From the NCBI GenBank assembly GCA_002633025.1, contig NMRB01000195.1:197241-261240 (forward strand): DNA of 64,000 bases. The letters run 5' to 3'. The number at the start of each line of letters is the position of its first letter. Position 1 is the first letter of the stretch. A model generated the notes under the pieces. It saw nothing but the letters and a program-made list of their open reading frames with translations, had not been told where the DNA came from and did not search any database. A program made the position numbers and the translations under genes. This document shows positions 44,318-56,300 of the stretch, piece after piece. Origin of the DNA: Notospermus geniculatus (taxonomy: Eukaryota > Nemertea > Pilidiophora > Heteronemertea > Lineidae).

Positions 44318-47300
44318 GTAAGGAACACCACACATTTCCCATGGTTTTGTACAGGTCCATTCCACGTTACGTATGTTACAGTTTAGACAGGGTTTACTGA
44401 GGTTAATTTGGTCAGTACTTCTTTGACAAGGCAGTTTTTTACTTGGTTATCCATATAAAGTGGTCTTGGGTTATTACTCTTTCATGTGAAACAGAAATAT
44501 TCCCTTTCCCTTTGACAGATTTTCTTCAGGAGCCAAGTTTATTGAGTTACGTATGTTACATTCACACGGAAATGAAATTGCAAAACTTTTCAGAAAAAAT
44601 CCATTTGTGATATTCTAAATATCAAATATATCACCTGGTCATAACAGAAAAGGTTGGGGCATTATATAAAGTGGAATTATTGGAATCAGGGGATTTCAAT
44701 GTTACGTATGTTACAAAAAATAGTTACGTATGTTACACTGTCCGAAATAGGTAAGTAAATAAGTCAGTGTAAGAGCATTTTAAGACTTTTTATATGGTTT
44801 TCTCAACTAAATTAAATATTCCTAATTAGATTATTGCATTCTTAAGTTTGTTTCATGCCAAATTTGAGTTTTGAAGCCAGATACGCCACGGAATGTCGAG
44901 CCATTTTGCCAGTTGACCAGTTCCTGTGTGGTAGGGATGATGCTCAGGTGAAGATGTTTCCCAGAAGACAGTCTAAACTTCCTAGTTTCCATACATAAAA
45001 GTACAATCGAATAAAGCACTCTAGAACACATTTTCTGTGGAAGGCAGAGCATATCCCCTGATACCACCATCCAGTTTTGATACATAAAGGGCCAATAATG
45101 GTAACTAGGTGAGTAAATGACTTATTTTTGGATTTCAAACTCGTTTTGATGTTGGCCTATTATTGCATTTTTCATAATCATATGCTTTTCTTAACAAATT
45201 TTGGAATCTCTATCTCATGTTTATTTTTTAGGATAGACGCCCCAAAATGTCAATGATATTCAGCGGAAAGGGTTCAAGACCAAAAATCCATGAGAAGAGG
45301 TCAAAGATGCACCTGGTATTAGCAAGATGTAGTTTTCTGTAGTACAATATGCAAGAAAATAAAGGTTTGAAAGGTGTATTATGATGTAACTTGTGTCTTT
45401 ATTTTCTTGTAACATACGTAACGTTACGTATGTTACAGAATTCATTGGGGATTTTCAGACTGAAAATGTCAAGATCTGAGAGGTTTCTTTGTTTCAGTTA
45501 GTTTGAATACTTATTCTAACTTTTAATCAGAGAACCCATGTTTCTGAGGGGCCAACTTCTCCTTCCACAAAAAGAAATGTGTAATAATTGTTACGTATGT
45601 TACACATCAATCAGACCAAACTTTCAACCACATTTTCTCAAAAAGTATTCTGTCAAGAGAAGAAATGTTTTGTTTTCCTCAAAGATGTGCCTTATATCTA
45701 TCAAAACTCATTTAACCAAGTATGTTTAGGTTGGGTAATGTTTAACTTAAAGAGCAGAAACTAATATCACTGTTATTTTCTGCTTTTAGAATCATGTGAA
45801 TGACTTGAAATTTGATGCCCCAGCAAAAATGACCCGTGCAATGACTGAAACTGCCATCATCATTTCTTGGTAGTTTGTGGATCATATTTTCAAAAAATAT
45901 GCATCCAAACTGAAAAACTCAACATTTTATTTTTCTGACCCAGGACCACTTTGCATGGAATGGACCCCCATCGCTTTGAAATTGATGGTACACTGAGCTA
46001 ACGGGTGGCTCTCGGAGTCCTGAAAAAATCAAATCATTATCTTGTTCCGCTGCGGAGATAGGTCACTTCAAGCAAAGGCCATTTTCGTGCCCCAGATGTC
46101 ACTTTCACCAGACGCGAAAAGTCGCGAAACATGTCCTCCTTCAACACGCTGTCAATTTCGTACCTTTCACCCGATCGCTTTAAAATTTACAGTACTCCGA
46201 GACGAAAGGTAGCTCTCAGAGTACTGTAAATATCAAGTCATTATCTTGTGCCGTTGCGGAGATATTTGACTTCAAGCAAGGGTCATTTTCGCGCATTCTC
46301 GGTCGGAATTCTGACTGATGCGAAAAGTCGGAAAACATGTCCTCGGTCAACACGCTGTCAATTTCACCCCTCTCACCCGATCGCTTTGAAATTGACAGTA
46401 CACTGAGACGAAAGGTAGCTCTCAGTGCCCTGTAAGTATCAAAGCATTATCTTTTTTCGGTATACGGAGATATTTGACTTCAAGCAATCGTCATTTTCGG
46501 TCATTCNCATTTTCAATCCCCATTCCCATTCCCATTAACACAAATATCTTGGGGAATAAATATGGTTCAGTCCCCATTCCCCATTCCCACCATTTGAAAT
46601 TAACAGACATTCACTCCCCATTCCCCATTACCACCATTTGAAAGTAACAGACATTTTATGTTCAGATACATGACGTTAGTACCAACAGTCATTCCCAAGT
46701 TTCTGGACAGTATTTGCTAGTTGACCCGAGTCTGGTATTTTCTGGAGCAGCTTGGTCCAATTCATGATTGCAACCAATCAGAATCTATCTAAGGGATACA
46801 CAGGGAACTGGGCGACCTATTTAGTCTTAAGTGTCCGATAATACCCAACTCTACCCTAACTTGGACATGTTGGAGACTGGGCCCTACTTTTATTTACTAG
46901 TATTTACTCTGCAGATGCCCGTGCTACATCAGTACATGACACACATGTATTTTCGGCCTAGGCTAGGCCCTAGGCCTACACCATCGACCATGTTGAAACA
47001 GGAACACATCATCATCATGAACATCATGAACGTCATGCTGGTAGGCCTACGTACATAGAAAATGTACGTAGGCCTACCAGCATGACCAGTACCACAGCAC
47101 AGCAGGCAACCGCACTCTCAGTGTACAATGTACATCATGTACATTGTACACGCTCACATGTACATTGTATACACCTAGGCTACCCACCACATCAAAACAC
47201 ACGAAAAAAACACCTTCCTTCAACAATATCTATATAAAACTGCATGATTATCAATTTACCTAATATTATCCACAAATATATATTACCACCGGTATCCGAT

Positions 47301-50300
47301 TTGTTTTTTTTTCTTGCTTAAATCAACGTTTTATTTTGATATCAGAAAAATTCGGAGACCACGTCGGCCATATTTGACAAGCTATTGGCACTAAAACACA
47401 TTCATCTTTAGCACATTAGTGTGTCCGCCTGTGAATAGATGGCGGTAACTTGCAAGGCGGTGTGTCGGGTAAAAAGTAGTCCGAACACTGCCTCCTGTTG
47501 CTCATTTGCAGAACTGACGGCCGCAACAAGAGCAGATTCTAAAAATAGCAATACGAGTCAGACGTTCGGACTAGGTAAAAAGTTACCAAGGAGTTCAATT
47601 GCCCGTTTGTGATACCACAGGCCACTGAAGCATTGCTTATTGGGGGCTGGAAAAGGTATGACAACACCAGAGAGAGGGACGTGTTGTCAGTAAACTGGGG
47701 CTTTCACACCCTAGTCCCATACCTTTTCCAGGCCCCCAATAACCAATGCTTATCAACAGTGGCCTGTGGTGATATCGTCGTAGACTCGACTAGCGGTTGA
47801 GATGGTTTCATAATTCCAAAAATGCAAAGTTGCATAGACGTACAGGCGTAGTCTCTCAGGGGGAGGTTCTTGGGGACCCTGGGGCTTTACAGACACGCCG
47901 ACGGTGGGACGCCGTGTATCCTACACTGTTAGAAAAAACAGTAGATTTTACAGAAATTTTTTTACAGAATCAGTTCGTAAATGATAATAATGGGATTTTT
48001 TTTGTTATTTTACAGCAAAGTCCTTCTTAAAACATATTTTCCCTGTCGTTNTTTTGGCCCAACCAGACATCCAATATGGCCACCAGGTGGCATAAGTTAA
48101 ACCCAACAATCATTGCAGTCCTGCAACTTGGGAATAACTTGACTCAGATTGCTCATAACTGACATGTTCCTCCCTCTGTCATTACACTGTTACATGTATG
48201 TCCAAAAGGGTGAGCACATGGTCCATGGACCATTTCATTCATTGATCATTGCCCAGCACTGGTGGTGAGTAGGAGTGGCCTACACTTTCTGTTGGCAGAC
48301 CCTTCTATCATATTCATTATGAAAAACACTTAACAACTTGCAGGTTATTGAAGATATCAAAAAAATAACTAAAAATTCGAGAAAAAACAAAGTGGTAAGG
48401 GGTTAACTTTGAAATTGTGTTGCGTTGGCAGTTTCCATTGCATTAAAGAAATTCATTGACATCTCTGGTACTTTTCCCTGTATTAATTCCTTCCTCCACT
48501 TAAAGCTAGCAACGGAAATCTAAGCATGCTTTGACTTCTGTAGTACCTGTGTATTTTAGCGGGCAACATTTGAAGATGTGAATGAATTTCTTTTATTCTT
48601 TTCCATAATGCTGGCAGATTACTCTGGCAAGCTTCATCTCATTCCTGTTGCAGTTATATAATGCCAGATTCCTCAGATTTTGGTTTTCAAGGAATCTGGA
48701 GGGGCTATTCAGGTTCAAAGCAGATCCACTTATTTGGGGCAATGGAGAACACACATATGTGAAAACTGACAGTCCCAGTGTTCTCCACACCAGTTAAAAA
48801 AAGGGCGGCCCGCCCCTCTTAAAAATACCGATGGCAAAATCTGCCCCTCTTAAAAACGGCCCGCCCCTCTTAAAAATTCGTCCGCCCTAATATTTATGAT
48901 TTAGATCGCTCAATTATGCATCTCAGATGCTCAGAAAACGCATCTCAGAGCACCTAAAATCCAAATATCGCTGGGGGAGGGCCCCCAGAGCCCCCACTAG
49001 AAGGCGCCTTTGGCTCCTCGCGCGGAGCCAGACCCACCGCCGCCCCCCTTAGACCAAAACCCGTGGAGAACACTGAGTCCCTACCCGTCCTTGTGGTAGA
49101 TGACAAGATCACTGATGCCATTGATGCTTCCCTGTTGTTTAGTTTAGGCCGTGCGTAATTAATTCTATGTTTCGCGTCCCGCGCGCGCACCTATTTCTGA
49201 CTGTTGTCTGCTAATAGAAATGCATTGCGCATCCATTTTCCGAGATTCTCAAGATTCCAAACACAACTATCGGTAAAAAAATAGGCCCAATAAGTGTTAA
49301 AATACCTCCTGAGAAAGCTGTAGTTCCTATCCCTGGTCACAAAACCAGGATGCTGACAGATTAAAACAAAGTTCCAACAGATAGAGCTCTTGTTTCATGG
49401 TCAGGATGCCTCAATTTTTCATCTTAAATCCATTCAAAATCCCCCAGGATATCAATCTGTGTGACATGTACTGTATTGATTCGTGTTTCAGCCCGTGTTA
49501 AAAATGCAGTTTGTGTTGTGTTTGGAGTGCACGCGCACCAATTTTAGGTGACGGTGGGACACGAAACATAGAATTAATTACGCATGGCCTTAGTTAGATG
49601 GTCGTTCTTCAGATAGACGTTTTGCTTTCTTCTCAGGACGACGAAGATACAGATGAAATCCGAGTATGGCGAGAACTGACGTTCGACCGTGTGGTACGGA
49701 GTGTTGATGCTGCCTTGCTATCACTGTATATTATGACGTCTGAAAACATGCCAAAACAAGTCTTCATCGAAGATGTGATAGAAAGGATCTGCTTTCTTGC
49801 CAAGTACCAGCTGACGAATTCCATCTTCCCTGAGTATGATCCTGTGTATCGGATTGACGATCAAAAGAAAGGTAAGGATGCCACTGTCATCCACAACAAT
49901 CATGTGCCATTGTTTAACAGTGGGCAATTCACTGAGCTAAATTCTTGTACCTTACTGAGAGCTCGATAAAGTATTGAACCCTTCCAGTGTTCGGCCATGA
50001 TACAGTTGAAACCCTTTGAGTTCCTTGCGCTACCTTGGCCTCCTAGCTACATGTACCTGTGTACATGTGTGTAATCATTCTGCCCCTTCACCGAATATGG
50101 CCACCACTGCCATTATAACACTTGCACTCCCAGTGGACATGGTCGAATGGACTGTTAACTGGTCTTCACATATGCCACCTTTATTTTTGGCAGATTCGTA
50201 CCACAGTAGTTACAAGATGAAGAGGGCGAGAGCACATCAAGTGAAGCACAAGTCGACGATAACGCTGTACAACAAGTTGACAGAGATGATTGGCTCCTTA

Positions 50301-53300
50301 GCAGAGTTGATCGACATACAGGAGTTGACTGATACAATCATTCTTCAAGCATCGTCGTTGGGAGTTGGACCCTTCTTTGTCGAAAATATCAGTGAACTTC
50401 AGCTGAGTGCAATAAAACTAGTCACTACGGTAAGTATAGCGGCAGACTCAGTTGATTACACTTAGTTAAATGCAACTTTCCACAGCAAAACCAGGCGCAT
50501 GTCGCTCTTTGCTTGGCAGGTTGAGATCAGATCAGATCAGTTTCAATATTGTCTGTCTATTATGAAATCTGAAACAATCTATTTCTTCCATTCTCTCCTG
50601 GTGTCATCTCAGTTCGTTGAGGCTCACCTTTCTGAGTGACATGCGCCTGGTTTTGCTGTGGAAGGTCACAAATTTTTTGTCGAGTCGTTCTTGATAGTTG
50701 TTGGAATTATTGTACGTTTCTCATTACAGATCTTCTCAAAGTACGAAAAGCATCGAGCGTTGATTCTTGAAGACATCTTCGCTTCACTGGCAAGACTGCC
50801 TTCGAGTAAACGGAATCTCAGAAGTTACCGGTTGAATTCCGACGAAAGTATTCAGATGGTGACCGCCCTGGTATGTTTCATGAGTGCAAGCGCCAACTCC
50901 AGGTATTATATCTACTGAGAAATGGGTTACAGGAAAATTCGTCCCTGGATAATTCGTCCCCAATGAAAAGTATTGATATTTTTATTCAATAAATGACTTC
51001 TTTTTTCAGGCTGATAGCGATATAGTCCTGATCACCTCATATGAGACTGCTATGAGATGTGCTCATAACTTCCTTGCAGTTTATCTCAAGAAGTAAGTAA
51101 TAGATTATGATAGACGACAACAAAATGTTATGAACTTTCGTAGAATCTCTCGATTCATAACGCTGTTGTACTGTCCAGTCTGATGAAGAATTTGCTGCAA
51201 CCTATTCTGGTCTGTGTTTTAGGTGTACTATGAAAGGTGAAGAGGACTACCGGCCGTTATTTGAAAATTTTGTCCAAGATCTCCTAACGACTGTGAATAA
51301 ACCTGAGTGGCCAGCAGCAGAACTGTTACTGAGTCTTCTGGGCCGTCTTCTGGTAAGCTGAAAGAGTGGAATAAAGCAACATTTTAGAGAATCATGTACA
51401 TTCACTTTGTGCAATTTGCTTGGTTGATATGTTACATGCCGAAGGCGTGGAGTAATTGAGGACCTATCCGTACAATCAGATCTCTCCTTGCTTCTCTTAG
51501 AATAAATATGATAAGTGTTCATACTGTGGTTGGCTTTGCTGATGGTATGTAAATTGGTGAATTTCAGGTGCAACATTTCAGCAATAAGTCGGTGGATATG
51601 GCGCTCAGGGTTGCATCTCTTGACTACCTGGGTATTGTTGCGGCCAGATTGAGAAAAGATGCGTTATCTAGTCAGCTAAACCAAGAAACAGTGGATGAAA
51701 TCCTACAAAGGGTGAGTGGTGTGAATATATCACCATAAGCTAATGTTAGGTACTCTGTGAGCAGTTACATGTAGATCGTCTCACTGGAATGGCATCTCAT
51801 GACAGATTCTTTTATTCATGACTGAAAACTTGCTTCAGTACCATTATCAAATTGGCGAAAGGCCAGGTTCATCACAGAACTGACTGTTTTACAAGTACAT
51901 GTATTCAAAGAATTTACCTTGCTCTTCCAGGTGCGAGAAGACAATGAAGAGCTTGTTGAAAATGGTCGGAAATCACCGGATGCAATGGTATGTAGAGCAG
52001 GTTGGCAAATTTACTCTCTGTGTGTAGACTTTGCTAATCGTAGGGCAGTGCGGTGTTGGGAAAGGAAGGACAGTCAGTGGGAATCGGTTAAATTTAAGTG
52101 CATACGAGAAGTGTCAAGTTTCCGCTCTGCCTGACCTGGCTTTGAGGAGGAGAAATACAAAAAACCAGGGATACCAAAGCCTGTGATACCAAGTCTGTGT
52201 CTCATCAGTACTCTTCCTTTTTCAGCCTGATAGCCAGGACCATACACAGTTGATGCAAAAAGCTCTCCTCGACTATCTGATGAGCAATGCCCAGAACGAT
52301 CCAGTGTATCATGTAAGTGCCTCAGCTTTCCCTGAAACTGATGATTTGATTACGTGAGTCATTGTCAAAAGTCTAAGATGGCTGGAAAAAAGGTTATATA
52401 TCCCACCCTTTCCTGTGCAGTACCGGTACCTTCGACTTACCGGTAGTTCGATGACATTTTGTTTGTGGTCACCGCCTTTGTACTTAGCTGTAGGTAGGTG
52501 GCAGTAGCACTGAAGTTGAAGTCAGGTGACTACAATTTGAAATCTAATGTTGCATTGATTACGTCTACAGATATAAAAACCGAAGTCGTGATGATTATGT
52601 CTACAGGTATTTTACGGGTGTCCTCGTGGTGGGAGCTTCATAAACCCATTTTATTTCACTTTCCAGTTTGCGCGTCAGTTCTACATTGCTCAGTGGTTCA
52701 GAGATTCAACGACAGAGGCGGAGAAAGTCGTGAAAAAGCAACACGAATCCTCCTCGTCGAGTGATGAGAAAGATGACCCTGAAAAAAGTGATGCTGTTAT
52801 TGAAATGGATCGACAGAAAGAAGTTCTGCAACGAGCTGAGGGTCGAAAAGTTTTCTTGATCTCACAAATACAATCAGCCAAAGGGCAAGGACCATTTGCT
52901 ACCTACAGGAACTCTCCTACGAGTAGTCTGGATTATGAAAATGGGTGCTTGTGTGTGCGGTACCTGGCATCAAATCGACCTTTCTCTCAAAGTTTTGACA
53001 TTTATCTCACTCAGGTAAGGCACAAGTTTTTGGCTTGACAGGTGTTCCTCTAGTTTCAGAAGTGTATAGGGAAGGGATTCATTGGTACCTGTTGTAGTAG
53101 TCATCTAAATAGCCATGGAATTAACACAGCCAATTTTTCCTTTGCAGATCTTGAAAGTGCTTAGTGAAACAGCTGTGGCTGTACGAACAAAGGCTATGAA
53201 GTGTTTGACAGCAGTGATAGAAGCTGATCCAGGTATCCTAGCTCGGGTAAGTTTCTTATTTCTTATGTGGACATTGGTCAGTTTGGGCTGTCAGAGTCAG

Positions 53301-56300
53301 ACTGGCGCAGTGGATACATGTAGCACCTGTGTTGTTAGAGGTCAAGTGTTCAATTCCCGCTCGAACTCAGGCCTTGGTGACAGAGAAGGCAGTGAAGTGT
53401 GGATACCAGATGTACAATAACCGTGCGTTTCTTTTTATTTCAGTCCGATATGCAACGAGGTGTACATGGTAGATTGTTGGACCAGTCCACGTCAGTCAGA
53501 GAGGCAGCAGTCGAACTTGTTGGAAAGTTCATCCTCATCCGTCCAGAACTAACCAGTAACTATTATGACATGCTTTCTGACAGAATACTGGTAAGTTGAC
53601 TGAGTCAATTTCATTGCCTTCCAGCCTCGTGTGAATTTTTAGTGGACATTACTTCAGCTGTGTTACTACCCTGTACCACAGCTGCTGCTGAATGTACATA
53701 AGTCCAACTTATCATCTTGTGTTGCTAGCGTCAGTAGGCTTAAGCTACGTTTAGCTGACACGCGGATTGCGGAACGCGGAAGCGGAAATGCAATGCATTT
53801 TCGTATACAACAAATCGTTCCGCCAGGGATTCCGCATCCCTATACCGCATTCCGGATGTCTGGTAAACGCAGCTTTACATTCCAAAACTTCTATCACCAT
53901 TCTTGAGTCTGTGATATACTTTCCAATCTCTGAATTGATATCTTCTCCCTTTGTAGGACACTGGTATCAGTGTGAGGAAGCGAGTCATCAAAATTTTCAG
54001 AGATATCTGTCTGGAACAGCCAGACTTCCCTAAGGTTCCTGAAATGTGTGTCAAAATGATACGACGGGTCAATGATGAAGAGGGCATCAAGGTGAGTTAG
54101 TCAAGTCACTGGTGGACATGATGTGCAAACGGTGCCTGTCAGTAATGAGGTTCCAGATTTGATCCCGGTTGGACTTGCTCTCCACGTGATAGAGCAAGCA
54201 ACGCTCTTTGACAGTGCAGAATTTCTCAAGGCATTGCACTCTGGTTACCTCCTGCTGTACTGCATTTAAATTCAATTTGTAATTGTTCTTTCAGAAACTC
54301 GTGACTGAGGTGTTTCAAAGCATGTGGTTCACTGCTGTGCGAGACAAGGATTCACATAAGCTGGTGCAGAAGGTCATCAACATTGCTGACGTGGTCGCTG
54401 CTAGTCGAGATTCAGGGTACGACTGGATTGAACAGTTGTTGGAAAATGTAAGTGTGGATTTTACTTCGAGAACTGTAGGATCCTCTGAGACAACATGCAT
54501 ACTGGAATTTTTGTCTCAGGTCAGATTTTAATGGCGATTCTTTCGATTCATTTTCCTTTCATCCCTTGCAGCTTCTTCGGAAGGAAGAGGATCAGAGTCA
54601 CCGGCCTGTGGAGAAAGCTTGTGAACAAATTGTAAATTGTTTAGTCGAAAATGTGCTGGAATTGGAAGAAAGAAGTGTCGGTAAGTTACGTTTGTTTGAG
54701 GTCACAGGGTGCATCGTCAGACACACCTGAGAAATAGCAATGTGTACTTTCTGATGCTACACAGCTGGGTACACCCCACGTTTGAGTCTGGATAATCATT
54801 AGTCACTTCCTTCGGTACAGAGTGCAAATCCGTTATTTGTATTCCAGAAAATGATGGTCGACGGTCAGTCAGCCAGCGGTTAGTGGCTTGTCTTTCAACG
54901 CTGCATTTGTTCTGCAAGATCAAGCCTGAACTGATGGTAGACCGGGCATTTACGATACAGCCATACTTAGATATCAGGTGCAATGTAAGTAACAGTAACT
55001 ACATGTACTTATGGATTAAGTGCAGTGGATTGAGTGTCGTATTTTCCCTAAATTACTAGAGATTACATAAATTTTGGTACTGATGTATGTTCATTTTCCT
55101 GCCCAGGGGAATTTAGGTGCTTGGTCACATTAGAAAATGAATACACTCGAGTAAAAACTTAAAATATGGGATACCTTTATCTTCACAGAATCAAGGTGAC
55201 TACTTGGTAATCCACAATGTGGCTAGGATTCTGGAATTGGTGATACCGTTGATGGATCATCCGAGTGAAGGCTTCCTTGCTCAGGTTGAAGAGGACATGA
55301 TGAAATTAATACTCAAACACGGAATGATGGTAAGCGTGCTCAACTCAGTATCGAAAAACGGCAGCCAATAGAAATAAAGAGTTGTAAGTGATGAGTTCAG
55401 GTTCATCTGAGGATGACTGTTCCAAGGACAATGATTTTTTTGCCCCTATCTGATACAACTCACATCTCAAATAAGGCAGATTATAATCTCTTGAAATGCC
55501 CTATGGCAAAAAGAAAGTAAAGGACTGAATACAACTGTTTCGTTTCATGCATTGCTGAAATTTGCCAATTTCTATTTCAGGTGCTACAAAGTTGTGTGAG
55601 TTGTCTTGGTGCAATTGTAAATAATGTGTCACACAACTATAAATTAGTCAAGGACTGTTTCCAGAAATTCTTCGGTGAGTATGCATTCAAGTGATGTTTG
55701 AAAAGCCATATATTTTTGCATGGTGTCAACATATTTTTGAAGTAGTATTTTGGATATTGCTTCTGTTATTGTAAGAGAATGTTTATTATATTATTGTGCA
55801 GATACAATAAACTACAATGATGTTCACACACGCATACTTGTATTCATCTTCATTCTTTCCTGTTAGTGTTAGGCAAAATTGTAGTAGGCAAAGTGGGAAG
55901 TAGGCAAAATGGGAAGTAGGTGAGATTGATATTAGGTGAAATGGGAAGTAGGCAAAATAGGAGTAGGCGAGATAGGTAGTAGGCAAAATATAGTACATGT
56001 ACTCCAAATGAATTTAGGCAAAATAGGATAGGAAAACCCCATTTTGAAAATGGGAGTACACCAAATATTAAGCATCCCACTTGCTGTTCTTGAGATGATT
56101 TTCATATTGTTCTCTTTTCCTAGTTGTCCTCTCCAAACTGATGGCTCAACACGTGCGGAATCCCATGAGTCCAACATTTGTACAAAGTCGTCCAACCCTC
56201 CTCAGGTCACTCTTCACAGTAGGCTTACTCTGCCAGCACTTTGACTTTGATTCAAAAGAAATGGGAGAGGCCAAAGTAAGTGTACAACTCTTCAAATTAA

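Noticed and set aside
44366-45604. CRISPR-like array
   Set aside because: Repeats are 15 bp, spacers range from 7 bases to about 670, one copy is inverted, and the genome is animal.
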